Shown in pieces: positions 32,792 to 41,139 of a stretch of DNA of 64,000 bases (positions are counted from its first letter, which is position 1; every line of letters starts with the position of its first letter). The stretch is from Streptomyces sp. NRRL F-6492 (GTDB lineage: Bacteria > Actinomycetota > Actinomycetes > Streptomycetales > Streptomycetaceae), in the NCBI RefSeq assembly GCF_001280125.1, contig NZ_LGEG01000046.1, forward strand, positions 1 to 64,000, in the 5' to 3' direction. The translations under genes and the position numbers were made by a program. A model generated the notes under the pieces. That model was given only the letters and a program-made list of their open reading frames with translations. It was not told where the DNA came from and did no database searches.

Positions 32792-35311
32792 GTGACCTCG
32801 CACGGCGCTTCCGGCCCCGGCCCGGCGGGCGGTACCGGGCGTCCGTCCGGAAGCGGAGCCGGCGACGAACCCGCCTCCGTCGCCCTGACGTGGGCGCTCG
32901 CGGAGGCGGCGCTCGGGGCCGTGGAGGAGGTCGGCGGATACGCGGGCGGGGTGTACCTGCGCTCCGAGACGCCCGGTCTGCTGCGGCTCGCGGTCCTCGT
33001 GGGGCTGCCGGGGCCGTTGTTCCGTCCGTGGTGGCGGATGCACACCAATCGGCCGTTCCCGGTGGCGGAGGTCCACCGCTCGGGTCAGGCCGTCCACCTC
33101 TCCGACGTCGAGGAGGCGATGCGGCGCTTCCCCCAGCTGGTGGCCAGTCTCCCCTTCCCCTTCGCCTCGCTGTACGCGCCGGTGATCACGGGCCGTGAGC
33201 GCTTCGGCGTACTCGTGGCGCTGCGCGCGCCCACTCCGGGCGTGCCGGTGGACGCGCGGGACCGGAGCCGGATGACGCGGGGCGCGCTCCGGCTCGGCGA
33301 GGCCCTCACCGAGCTGTCCCGCCGGGGGACGGCGGTCGAGTGGGCGGGCGATCCGGTGTGCGTGCAGCTGCCGACCGGTTCGGGGCTGCCGGTGCGGTTC
33401 GGCTCCTTCGACTGGGACCTGGTCTCGGGCACCGTGACGATGGACGAGGGGTTCCTGAAGATCCTCGGGGCGGGTGTGACCTCGCCCTGCACGATCGAGA
33501 CCCTCATGTCCCTCCTGGAGTCGGAGGACGGGTACGCGCTGTGGGCGGCGGCCCGGCACGCGACGGGCGCCGGCGGGCGCCCCCTGGTGCGCAGGCTGCG
33601 GCTGAGGGGCCCGGACGGCGGACTGCACCTCCTGGAGGTGTCCGCACGCGCGCGGCGGAGCGGCCCGGAGAAGGGCTCCCGGCTCGTGGGCACCCTCGTC
33701 GACCTCGGCACCGGCCTGATCGGCTCGGACGCCACCGACCGGCTGCCGAGGGCGCTCCTGGCCGTCGACCGGCTCGGCCGCGTCACGTACGTCAACGAGC
33801 GCACGGAACAGCTCCTCGGGAGGCCGCGCAGGGCCCTGGCCGGGCGGCCGCTGTGGGAGGCGCTGCCCTGGTTCGGGAACCCCTTCCACAAGGAGCAGCT
33901 GCGTGCCGCCCTGCTCTCCGGGGAGCCGGTGCGCTTCCTGGCCCGTCCGGAAGGGGGCCGCTGGCTGTCGGTCTCGCTGCATCCGGGGCGGGACGGGGTC
34001 ACGATGGTGCTCCTCCCGGAGGAGGGTCCGGCGGGCCTCGCGCACAAGGCCGGGACGGGCCGGCGCATCACGGAGGACATGGCCTCGCCCGGGGACCGGG
34101 CGGCGGACCTGTACCGGCCGGTGGCGCTCGCGATCGCGCTCACCGAGGCGGTGACGGCGCGCCAGGTGTCGGCGGTGGTGACGGAGGAGCTGCTGCCGGC
34201 GTTCGGCGGGCGGCAGCTGGCGATCTACCTGCTGAGCGACCGGCGTCTCTACCTGGCGTGGGAGACGGGTTTTCCGCAGGGCTTCCTCGAACCCTTCGAC
34301 GGGGTGGGCCTCGACGAGCGGGTGCCGGGGGTGGTGACGCTGACGACGGGCAGGCCCCTGTTCTTCGAGTCGATGGAGCAGCTGGGCCGGGCGTATCCGG
34401 GGCTTCCGCTGGACGCGGACTCGGGGGCGCGGGCGTTCCTGCCGCTGATCGCCTCGGGCCGGCCGGTGGGCTCCTGCATCCTCGGCTTCGACCAGCCGCG
34501 CGGGTTCAGTCCGGAGGAGCGGACCGTGCTCACGGCGCTCGCGGGGCTGATCGCGCAGGCCCTGGAGCGGGCGCAGCGGTACGACACGGAGTCGGCGGTC
34601 GCGCGGGGACTCCAGGACGCGCTGCTGCCGCACCGGCTGCCGGTCCGGGTCGGGGTGGACACGGTGGGCCGCTATCTGCCGGGCACGCAGGGCATGGACG
34701 TGGGCGGGGACTGGTACGACGTGATCGAGACGGGCCAGGGGCGGCTCGCCCTGGTCATCGGCGACGTGCAGGGTCACGGGGTGGCGGCCGCGGCCACGAT
34801 GGGTCAGTTGCGCAGCGCGGTACGGGCGTTCGCGCTCGGGGGCCACCGGCCGCAGGACGTCATGCGGGGCACCAACCGGCTGCTGATCGACCTGGACCCG
34901 GGACAGTTCGCGAGCTGCTGCTACGTCCTGCTCGATCCGGAGACGGGCGAGGCGCGGGCGGTGCGGGCGGGGCATCCGCAGCCGTTGCTGCTGCGGCCGG
35001 ACGGGACGGCGAAGCAGGTGGACCTGGCGGGCGGGATGGTCCTCGGGATCGACGACCGGGCCTCGTACCCGGTGTCCCGGTTGCGGCTGGCACCGGGGTC
35101 GGTCCTCGCGCTGTTCACGGACGGGCTCGTGGAGCGGCCGGGGAGGGACATCGACGAGGGGATCGAGCGGTTGCGCCGGGCACTCGCCGCGACGGCCTCC
35201 CTGCCGCTCTCGGAGACGGCCGACCGGCTGACCCGGGAGGCCCGGCAGGCCACGGCCCGGCCGGACGACATCGCCCTGCTGCTCGCGGCGCGGTGGCCGG
35301 AGGGCGGCTGA
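32792..35311 (+). CDS. Multidomain SpoIIE/PP2C-type phosphatase with GAF and PAS sensor domains
   Basis: An 839-aa signalling protein. From the N-terminus: a GAF-like segment (ALTWALAEAALGAVEEVGGYAGG, 30-180), two PAS-like parts (GSFDWDLVSGTVTMDEGFLKILG; PRALLAVDRLGRVTYVNERTEQLLGR), a second GAF (VTARQVSAVVTEELLPAFGG, about 450-600), and a C-terminal PP2C/SpoIIE domain (GMDVGGDWYDVI, LVIGDVQGHGVAAAATMGQLRSA, LALFTDGLVE) with metal-binding aspartates. Such proteins dephosphorylate anti-anti-sigma factors and so release sigma factors. The GTG at 32792 is chosen; an open frame extends to 32717. No transmembrane segment is seen. Confidence 0.88.
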   Translation: MTSHGASGPGPAGGTGRPSGSGAGDEPASVALTWALAEAALGAVEEVGGYAGGVYLRSETPGLLRLAVLVGLPGPLFRPWWRMHTNRPFPVAEVHRSGQAVHLSDVEEAMRRFPQLVASLPFPFASLYAPVITGRERFGVLVALRAPTPGVPVDARDRSRMTRGALRLGEALTELSRRGTAVEWAGDPVCVQLPTGSGLPVRFGSFDWDLVSGTVTMDEGFLKILGAGVTSPCTIETLMSLLESEDGYALWAAARHATGAGGRPLVRRLRLRGPDGGLHLLEVSARARRSGPEKGSRLVGTLVDLGTGLIGSDATDRLPRALLAVDRLGRVTYVNERTEQLLGRPRRALAGRPLWEALPWFGNPFHKEQLRAALLSGEPVRFLARPEGGRWLSVSLHPGRDGVTMVLLPEEGPAGLAHKAGTGRRITEDMASPGDRAADLYRPVALAIALTEAVTARQVSAVVTEELLPAFGGRQLAIYLLSDRRLYLAWETGFPQGFLEPFDGVGLDERVPGVVTLTTGRPLFFESMEQLGRAYPGLPLDADSGARAFLPLIASGRPVGSCILGFDQPRGFSPEERTVLTALAGLIAQALERAQRYDTESAVARGLQDALLPHRLPVRVGVDTVGRYLPGTQGMDVGGDWYDVIETGQGRLALVIGDVQGHGVAAAATMGQLRSAVRAFALGGHRPQDVMRGTNRLLIDLDPGQFASCCYVLLDPETGEARAVRAGHPQPLLLRPDGTAKQVDLAGGMVLGIDDRASYPVSRLRLAPGSVLALFTDGLVERPGRDIDEGIERLRRALAATASLPLSETADRLTREARQATARPDDIALLLAARWPEGG

Positions 35312-35482
35312 GCCGTACGGGCGTTCCGCACCGATCGGACGGCCGCGGGAGGGGTGGGCGTACGCGTGGCCCGTCACCCGGTCGGGCCCGTGGCACTGGT
35401 CGGCTGCCCCGGCCCCGGGGAGGCTGGGGGTGCCGTGCCGATCAGGCCCGGACGAGTCAGGGCGGCAGCCCGAGGAGGACAC

Positions 35483-35743
35483 GTGCAGCAGGACAAGCAG
35501 CCCGAGTACGGACCCGTGGTCTTCCGCGACCGCTCGGCCGGATACGCGTTTCTGACCCGCTCCACCGCGACCAGCGACCGGACCATCGAGTGGGACGACG
35601 GGAACACGTATCCCGTCGTCGACGTCGAGATCTCCTCCGAGAGCCACCCGTTCTACACGGGCAAGGCGCGGACCGTGGACACCGAGGGACGGATCGCCAG
35701 GTTCGAACGCCGTTTCGGCGAGCAGGGCTCTTCCGAGGGCTGA
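35483..35743 (+). CDS. rpmE2: Ribosomal protein L31 type B (zinc-independent)
   Basis: An 86-aa ribosomal protein matching the type B L31 pattern ([49 protein letters not shown]). It contains no cysteine, so it lacks the zinc ribbon of the type A form and would replace it when zinc is scarce. The GTG at 35483 follows GAGGAGGA. In other actinobacteria such paralogues are Zur-repressed and grouped with rpmB2, rpmG2 or rpsR2. Here it is alone, and no AT-rich Zur-like dyad is visible upstream. Confidence 0.95.
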   Translation: MQQDKQPEYGPVVFRDRSAGYAFLTRSTATSDRTIEWDDGNTYPVVDVEISSESHPFYTGKARTVDTEGRIARFERRFGEQGSSEG

Positions 35744-35934
35744 GCCCTCCCCCGGCCACGGGGTGGTGGGTTCGGCTTCCCGAACGAAGTCGCGAGGACG
35801 GGAGAGCGCTCATAGGCCCGGGGCGACCTGCGTCCGCGCGAGATCGTGGCGGAGGCGGGGACCCGCCGGGGAGGCGGTACTCGCAACCGGTGGGGACGCG
35901 GCCCGACTCGGTGTCGCACGCGCCGCTGCGTGAG

Positions 35935-35977
35935 CCGGGGCGGGGGCGCGGTCCGTCGGACCGCGTCCCCGCCCCGG
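35935..35977. terminator. Strong bidirectional hairpin terminator
   Basis: A 20-bp stem with one G-T wobble and a triloop lies between the convergent rpmE2 and cyclophilin genes. The rest of that 287-bp gap (35744-35934) shows a small gttcgg/ccgaac hairpin at about 35790 and no gene I can support. Confidence 0.85.
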
Positions 35978-36030
35978 CCGGTGCCTGCGAGCGGGGGCGC
36001 GAAGGCCCTCCGCTCAGCTCCGGGAGGCGA

Positions 36031-36528
36031 TCAGGCCTTCACGATGCCGGAGTCGGCGACCTTGATGGAGGCGCTGGTGGCACCGGAGCGGGAGCCGAGG
36101 CCCTCGATCTTCTTGACCAGGTCCTGGCCCTCGACGACCTCGCCGAAGACGACGTGCTTGCCGTCGAGCCAGTCGGTGACGATCGTGGTGATGAAGAACT
36201 GCGAGCCGTTGGTGTTGCGGCCGGCGTTCGCCATCGAGAGCAGGAACGGGCGGTCGTGCTTGAGGTCGAAGTTCTCGTCCGCGAACTTCTCGCCGTAGAT
36301 GCTCTTGCCGCCGGTGCCGTTGCCGTTGGTGAAGTCGCCGCCCTGGAGCATGAACTGCGGGATGACGCGGTGGAACGGGGAGCCGGCGTAGCCGAAGCCG
36401 TGCTCGCCGGTGGCGAGCTCACGGAAGTTCTGCGCGGTCTTCGGCACGACGTCGTCGAACAGCTGGAAGACGATGCGGCCCGCGGGCTCGTCGTTGATGG
36501 AGATGTCGAAATAAACGTTGTCGCTCAT
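36031..36528 (-). CDS. Peptidyl-prolyl cis-trans isomerase, cyclophilin type
   Basis: A 165-aa cytosolic cyclophilin catalysing proline isomerisation in protein folding. Diagnostic segments are [41 protein letters not shown] (catalytic Arg and Phe), [17 protein letters not shown] and [16 protein letters not shown]. It is full length and has no signal peptide. The start ATG at 36528 is preceded by AGGA. It is monocistronic, with hairpins on both sides. Confidence 0.95.
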   Translation of the reverse strand: MSDNVYFDISINDEPAGRIVFQLFDDVVPKTAQNFRELATGEHGFGYAGSPFHRVIPQFMLQGGDFTNGNGTGGKSIYGEKFADENFDLKHDRPFLLSMANAGRNTNGSQFFITTIVTDWLDGKHVVFGEVVEGQDLVKKIEGLGSRSGATSASIKVADSGIVKA

Positions 36529-36595
36529 GGGGACATCCTGTCATTACTCGCGCACCGGGTGCGCACGGGCCGCCTCCGGTCGTGTCACGGAGCGC

Positions 36596-36660
36596 CGGTG
36601 CCCCGCCGCCCGTGGGGGCGCGGGGCACCGTTCGCCCCCTCGGACACGGGGGACGAACGG
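36596..36660 (-). terminator. Tandem hairpins downstream of the small secreted protein gene
   Basis: Two consecutive stems, 11 bp (cggtgccccgc) and 12 bp with one bulged base (ccgttcgccccc), lie immediately after the stop codon at 36664 and before the cyclophilin gene on the same strand. Confidence 0.7.
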
Positions 36661-36663
36661 GAG

Positions 36664-36885
36664 CTAGAGCAGTCCGCCGGTCTCCGGGGATTGGAGGGCG
36701 CCCCCGGCGCCCTGGACGGTGTCGTGGAGGACGGTCTCGGCGCCGTGGTCCTCCTGGAGGAGGCCGAGGGGGCTGCCGATGGGATTGTTCCCGACGGCGG
36801 CGTTCGCCTGCGGCGGAGGCGTGACGAGGGCGGTGACGACACCTGCGGCGAGGGAGGCGATGGCGAGCATGCTGCGCTTCTTCAT
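36664..36885 (-). CDS. Small secreted protein, unknown function
   Basis: A 73-aa protein with an N-terminal signal peptide (MKKRSMLAIASLAAGVVTAL, cleavage near ANA at residue 29). The mature part has about 44 residues with no cysteine (GNNPIGSPLGLLQEDHG; HDTVQGAGGALQSPETGGLL). It is shorter than chaplins and lacks their motifs. No clear Shine-Dalgarno site is seen. It lies 30 bp downstream of a DUF6629-like membrane gene on the same strand and ends at tandem hairpins. I do not recognise a function; a surface or matrix role is possible. Confidence 0.65.
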   Translation of the reverse strand: MKKRSMLAIASLAAGVVTALVTPPPQANAAVGNNPIGSPLGLLQEDHGAETVLHDTVQGAGGALQSPETGGLL

Positions 36886-36915
36886 GCCCGGGTCAACTGC
36901 TGAACGACCGAGGGG

Positions 36916-37557
36916 TTACGGGCTTTCCCGGATCGGACGCGGATCGGGCCCGGTACGGCCGCGCACCCAGATGAGCAGCAGCAGCGAGGCGACGGCGGCG
37001 AGGGCGCACCAGGTGGAGACGAACTCGGTCGTCCACAGGACGGCGCAGACGACGGCTCCGGCCCCGGTCAGGAGCCCGAGGAGCCGCAGGAGCCGGTCGC
37101 GGGCGAGGAGCAGGGCGCCGACGGTGGCGAGGAGGTACCCGGCGAGGAGCAGCGGCGCGTACGGCAGGTCGACGACGTAGCCGAGGGTCCGGCCGCGGAC
37201 CTCGGCGGTGACGGGGCGGGTGGCGAGCCGGTACGCGAGGAGGCCGGCGGTCGCGAGGCCGGCGGCGAGGGGCACGAGCAGACGCGGCCGGTCGGCGGGA
37301 CGGGCGGCGGTCAGGACGCCGGCGGAGAGCCAGAGGGGCAGCAGGGGCAGGGCGATGACGGCCCAGGCGAGGGTGGCGGGTCCGGCTCCGCCGTCGGCGT
37401 GCCAGACGGCGGCCTCCACGACCTGGTGGGCGCCCAGGAGCAGGGGCAGGGCGGCGAGCGGCGCGTCCCCGGGACGGCGCACGGAGGCGAGGGAGGCCAC
37501 GCCCACGGCGCCGATCCCGAGGCCCGCCCAGAGGTCGGCCGAAGCACTCCAGCACAT
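36916..37557 (-). CDS. DUF6629-like multi-pass membrane protein
   Basis: A 213-aa protein with about seven hydrophobic helices. It opens with MCWSASADLWAGLGIGAVGV and includes ALPLLLGAHQVVEAAVWH, which I associate with the actinobacterial DUF6629 family. Function is unknown. No ribosome binding site precedes the ATG at 37557; ataaaag lies 7 nt upstream, so the message may be leaderless. It is probably co-transcribed with the small secreted protein downstream and is divergent from the AMIN-like secreted protein. Confidence 0.75.
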   Translation of the reverse strand: MCWSASADLWAGLGIGAVGVASLASVRRPGDAPLAALPLLLGAHQVVEAAVWHADGGAGPATLAWAVIALPLLPLWLSAGVLTAARPADRPRLLVPLAAGLATAGLLAYRLATRPVTAEVRGRTLGYVVDLPYAPLLLAGYLLATVGALLLARDRLLRLLGLLTGAGAVVCAVLWTTEFVSTWCALAAVASLLLLIWVRGRTGPDPRPIRESP

Positions 37558-37655
37558 AGCGCACTTTTATCTCATATCGGGCGGAACCGTACGGCCATGG
37601 CGGGTGTCTTCACCAGTGACACCACTGTCCCCGAGCACGAGGAATGGGGGACGTC

Positions 37656-38186
37656 ATGCATCACCGTCATGCGTTCGCCGTCACCACCGCTGCCGCCGCG
37701 GGAGTCCTGCTGACCGCCGGGATCGGCGCCACGATCCCGGCGGGCGCGGCCGGCGCTCCGTCCCGGAGCGGGCCGGCCCCGGCGACGGCCCTGGTCGTCA
37801 ACGCCCGCTGGGGCGGCCACGCGACCTTCGACCGGCTCGTGATCGACGTACGGGGCGCCGTGCCCTCGGTCACCGTGCGCCAGGTCTCCGCGCTGTACCA
37901 GGACGGCTCTGGGCGGAAGGTCCCGCTGGCGGGGAAGTACTTCCTGGAGATCAGACTCTCCCCCGCCGCCGCCCACGACGACGCCGGCAGGTCCGTGTAC
38001 CGGGGCCCCAGGCTGGCGAAGGTCTCCCTGCCCGCGCTCAAGGGAGTCGCGCTGACCGGCGACTTCGAGGGCGTGGTCACCGTAGGAGCCGCCTTCGGCG
38101 CCGAACCCGCGCCCAAGACCTTCCGTCTGCACTCCCCGGAGCGTCTCGTGGTCGACGTCCCCCACCCGGTGGGCTGCCGGTCCTGA
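37656..38186 (+). CDS. Secreted AMIN-like domain protein
   Basis: A 176-aa exported protein. Residues 1-~34 are a signal peptide (AVTTAAAAGVLLTAGIGATIPAGAAGA). The rest is a beta-rich domain (ATFDRLVIDVRGAVPSVTVRQV, GVALTGDFEGVVTVGAAFG, PERLVVDVPH) like the actinobacterial AMIN-like domain, related to the AMIN cell-wall targeting domain. The ATG at 37656 follows GGGGGACG; an ATG four codons upstream (37644) is a less likely start. It ends at a strong hairpin before the convergent Nudix gene. Confidence 0.78.
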   Translation: MHHRHAFAVTTAAAAGVLLTAGIGATIPAGAAGAPSRSGPAPATALVVNARWGGHATFDRLVIDVRGAVPSVTVRQVSALYQDGSGRKVPLAGKYFLEIRLSPAAAHDDAGRSVYRGPRLAKVSLPALKGVALTGDFEGVVTVGAAFGAEPAPKTFRLHSPERLVVDVPHPVGCRS

Positions 38187-38193
38187 GACGCAC

Positions 38194-38231
38194 CGTCGGC
38201 GGGGCCGTCCGGACGGGCGGCCCCGCCGACG
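38194..38231. terminator. Bidirectional terminator hairpin
   Basis: A perfect 14-bp stem (cgtcggcggggccg and its complement) with a 10-nt loop lies between the convergent AMIN-like and Nudix genes. Confidence 0.8.
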
Positions 38232-38237
38232 CGCGGT

Positions 38238-38741
38238 TCAGTGCTCTCCGGGACCGGCCTCCAGGTAGGCGGGAGTCCCGGACCTGCGGGCGCGGTCGGT
38301 CGCCGCGAGGCGGGCGAACTCGGCCGGGGTCATCTCCCGTTCCCACTCGTCCAGCGTGCGCAGGGCGTATTCGCTGTGCTCCTCGGGGTCGAGGACGACG
38401 GCGGCGATCTGCTCGTCCGTCAGTTCGCCGCCGTCGAAGACGAAACCGATGTGGTTGGCGGGCCAGTCGTCGCCCCGGTCGGTGGTGAAGTGGGTGCCGA
38501 GCAGCCGGGGTTCCCCGGTGAAGGAGATCCCGGTCTCCTCGCGGCACTCGCGCACCGCCGTCTCCCAGGGCGTCTCCCCCGGATCCATGTTGCCGCCGGG
38601 CCACTGCCACATCCCGGAGTAGTAGGTGGCGCGCAGCTGGAAGGGGCGGCCCCTGGTGTCGGTGAAGTAGAGGCAGGCGTAGGCCGTCGCTCTCGGGAGG
38701 GTCGCTACGTACTCGACGGGCGGCAGCCAGGTGTTCGCCAT
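38238..38741 (-). CDS. Nudix hydrolase
   Basis: A 167-aa pyrophosphohydrolase. The Nudix box is complete: G-x5-E-x7-REUxEExGU in GNMDPGETPWETAVRECREE followed by TGI. Preceding WQWPGG and following THFTTD are typical. It hydrolyses a nucleoside diphosphate linked to another group; the substrate is unknown. The ATG at 38741 is preferred over an upstream start at 38786 because conserved-looking sequence begins there. A hairpin separates it from the response regulator gene upstream. Confidence 0.9.
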   Translation of the reverse strand: MANTWLPPVEYVATLPRATAYACLYFTDTRGRPFQLRATYYSGMWQWPGGNMDPGETPWETAVRECREETGISFTGEPRLLGTHFTTDRGDDWPANHIGFVFDGGELTDEQIAAVVLDPEEHSEYALRTLDEWEREMTPAEFARLAATDRARRSGTPAYLEAGPGEH

Positions 38742-38785
38742 GGGGCGGTTCTCTCTCGACGGGCCGATGGGATCGCCTCCATCCA

Positions 38786-38814
38786 AGCGGCCCGGGGAGC
38801 TCGGCCGGGCCGCT
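38786..38814 (-). terminator. Hairpin after the response regulator gene
   Basis: A 10-bp perfect stem (agcggcccgg / ccgggccgct) with a 9-nt loop lies between the response regulator stop and the Nudix start, on the strand of both genes. Confidence 0.6.
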
Positions 38815-38887
38815 CACCGGCGGATCACCGGATCGTGTGATCACCCCTTCCCCTCGGCTCCTCGGGGCGGATCAGGAGGTCAGAAGG

Positions 38888-39577
38888 TCAGGAGGTGGAG
38901 ACCAGGCCCGTCTCGTACGCGATGATGACCAGGTGTACGCGGTCGCGGGCGTCCAGTTTGGCGAGCAGCCGGGTGACATAGGTCTTCGCGGTGGCCATGC
39001 TGATGTGCAGTTCGCCGGCGATCTCGGTGTTGGAGAGGCCGCGGCCGACGAGGGTGAGGACTTCGCGTTCCCGGTCGGTGATTCCCTCGGCACGGCGACG
39101 TGGCGCGGCGGGCGCGGGCCGGGGGCGGTCGGTGAACTCCTTGATGAGGCGCCGGGTGACAGCGGGGGCGATGAGGGCGTCACCGGAGGCGACGACGCGG
39201 ACGGCGGCGAGGATGTCGTCCAGGGCCATGTCCTTGACGAGGAACCCGGACGCGCCCGCGTACAGCGCTCCGAACACGTGGTCGTCGTCGTCGAAGGTGG
39301 TGAGGACGACGACCCGCGCGTCCGTGGGGCCTTCGGTGATGAGCCGGGTGGCCTCGATGCCGTCGGTGCCGGGCATCCGCAGGTCCATGACGACGACGTG
39401 GGCGCCGGTCTCCTCGACGAGCCGGACGGCTTCGGCGCCGTCGGCGGCCTCGCCGGTCACCACGAGGTCGGCGGTCTCGGCGATGACCATGCTCAGGGCG
39501 GTCCGCACGAGGGGCTGGTCGTCGGCGAGGACGATGCGGACGGGCCGCTCGGGGGCCGCGCTGGTGCTGCTGCTCAT
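38888..39577 (-). CDS. NarL/FixJ-type response regulator
   Basis: A 229-aa two-component regulator. The receiver domain has acidic Asp19/Asp20, the phosphoacceptor Asp65 (VVVMDLRMPG) and Lys in FLVKDMALDD. The C-terminal LuxR-type helix-turn-helix is ITDREREVLTLVGRGLSNTE...LHISMATAKTYVTRLLAKL (near 160-210). Its ATG overlaps the stop of the sensor kinase gene (ATGA), so the pair is co-translated. It probably controls the divergent ABC exporter. Confidence 0.93.
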   Translation of the reverse strand: MSSSTSAAPERPVRIVLADDQPLVRTALSMVIAETADLVVTGEAADGAEAVRLVEETGAHVVVMDLRMPGTDGIEATRLITEGPTDARVVVLTTFDDDDHVFGALYAGASGFLVKDMALDDILAAVRVVASGDALIAPAVTRRLIKEFTDRPRPAPAAPRRRAEGITDREREVLTLVGRGLSNTEIAGELHISMATAKTYVTRLLAKLDARDRVHLVIIAYETGLVSTS

Positions 39578-41004
39578 GCGGGGGTGACTCCTGCGGGGAG
39601 GGGGAGGCGGGCGGTGACGCGGAACCCGCCGTCCGGGCGGGGTCCGGCGGTGAAGTCCCCGTGCAGCAGGCCGACGCGCTCCCGCATGCCGGGAAGGCCG
39701 TAGCCGGAGCCCCCGCCGGACCGTTCGCGCTCCCGGCCGGGGGTGGGGCCCAGGTCCTCGACGGCGAGGGCGAGGGCCTCCGGGTCGCGGTGGTCGACGG
39801 TGACCGTGCAGCGGTCGGCGCCGGAGTGCCGTACGACGTTGGTGACGGACTCCTGTATGAGCCGGAAGGCGGAGAGGTCGATGTCCGGGGGCAGCGGCCG
39901 GGGAGCACCGATCCAGCGGACGGCGACCCGGACCCCGGCGGCGGCGGTCGTCTCGGCGAGCCGGTCGAGGGCGGCAAGGCCCGGCATCTCGGGAAGCCCC
40001 GGCACCTTCGGGAGGGCGGTCGGGCCGGAATGCGGGGAGGTATCGGGGTGCGGTGACGTCTCGGCGGATGGGGACGTCTCGGGGTGCGGCGGCGTCTCGG
40101 CGGATGGGGACGTCTCGGAGTGCGGAGAGACCTCTGAAAGCGAGGGCGCCCCTGAGTTCACGGAGGCGGTGCCGAAGCCGATGGAGCCGCGGTGGTCGTG
40201 TTTCGTGGCCCCACCCTCCTCCTCGTCGGCGGTGCGCAGGACGCCGAGCATGCGCCGCAGCCCGGCCAGGGTTTCGCGGCTGGCGGTCTCGATGGCGGCG
40301 AGGGCTTCGCGGGCCTGGTCGGGGCGGTTGTCGATGACCCGGCGCGCGGCGCCGGCCTGGAGGGCGACAATACCGATGCTGTGGGCGACGGTGTCGTGCA
40401 TCTCGCGGGCGATCCGCAGCCGTTCGGCGGTGACGGCCTGCTCGGCGATCCTGAGCCGGGTCTGCTCGGCGTGCTCGCGGGTCTGCCGCTGTGCACGGCC
40501 GAGGAGCCAGGCGACCGCGGCGGTGAGGCCCACGGCGAGGGCGGTGGTGGTGCCGACGCTCCAGCCGCACGCGAGGCGGACGGCGAGGTAGCCGGCGACG
40601 GTGCCGAGGCCGAGGAACACCGCGCGGTCGGACTCGTGGTGGGGTCGGGTCACGGCGATCGTGTAGAGGGCCACGTCCACCGCGAGGTACTGGGCGAGGG
40701 GTATGGCGGTGACGCCGAGGGGCAGGGAGCCGATGACGGCCGCGCCGAGCAGATGGTGCAGGGCGGCGCCCGGGCGGCGGGCCAGGAGGACGCTGCCGCG
40801 CAGGGCGAGCAGGGTGGCGAGGGCCAGCATGGTGAGGCCGTCCCAGCGGAGGATCACCACACCCGCGAGGACCTCCGCCTTCTCCTGCCCGGGGAGCCGG
40901 ACCCGGAGCAGGGCGGTGAAGAGGAGGCCCGCGAGCCAGGCGAGAGCGGTCCACCCGCCGGGGGTGATCTTCCTGAGAAACGGTGCTGCCGGTGCGGCTG
41001 ACAT
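39574..41004 (-). CDS. Sensor histidine kinase, NarL-partner (HisKA_3) type
   Basis: A 476-aa membrane kinase. Residues 15-170 hold about five or six transmembrane helices; the HisKA_3 dimerisation helix carries the phosphorylated His203 (RIAREMHDTVAHS); the HATPase domain includes LSAFRLIQESVTNVVRHSGA and GYGLPGMRERVGLLHG. Between the two catalytic parts is an unusual ~70-residue Ser/Pro/Glu/Thr linker coded partly by a 36-bp tandem repeat. It forms an operon with the response regulator and is divergent from an ABC transporter, a common arrangement for antimicrobial- or stress-sensing exporters. Confidence 0.92.
   Translation of the reverse strand: MSAAPAAPFLRKITPGGWTALAWLAGLLFTALLRVRLPGQEKAEVLAGVVILRWDGLTMLALATLLALRGSVLLARRPGAALHHLLGAAVIGSLPLGVTAIPLAQYLAVDVALYTIAVTRPHHESDRAVFLGLGTVAGYLAVRLACGWSVGTTTALAVGLTAAVAWLLGRAQRQTREHAEQTRLRIAEQAVTAERLRIAREMHDTVAHSIGIVALQAGAARRVIDNRPDQAREALAAIETASRETLAGLRRMLGVLRTADEEEGGATKHDHRGSIGFGTASVNSGAPSLSEVSPHSETSPSAETPPHPETSPSAETSPHPDTSPHSGPTALPKVPGLPEMPGLAALDRLAETTAAAGVRVAVRWIGAPRPLPPDIDLSAFRLIQESVTNVVRHSGADRCTVTVDHRDPEALALAVEDLGPTPGRERERSGGGSGYGLPGMRERVGLLHGDFTAGPRPDGGFRVTARLPLPAGVTPA
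40043..40114. repeat. 36-bp tandem repeat inside the histidine kinase gene
   Basis: Two near-identical 36-bp units (differing at two positions) plus a partial third encode a 12-residue repeat (SPSAETPPHPET / SPSAETSPHPDT) in the linker between the phosphoacceptor and ATPase domains. The unit is a multiple of three, so changes in copy number alter linker length without a frameshift. Confidence 0.85.
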
Positions 41005-41139
41005 GCGGATGATCGTAGGGCGAAGGGAGCCGACGGGACATCAACCCGTGGTTGTAAGACCGGGGATGACAGGCGGTGACACCGATTGTCGGCCCTGGTC
41101 CGATGCCCGCCGGGGGGCCGGGGCGGCACGGTGGTGCAC

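Noticed and set aside
35780..35800. tRNA-like T-arm (gggttcggcttcccgaac)
   Set aside because: It is a simple 6-bp hairpin. The loop does not match TTCRANY, and no acceptor or anticodon arms can be drawn around it.
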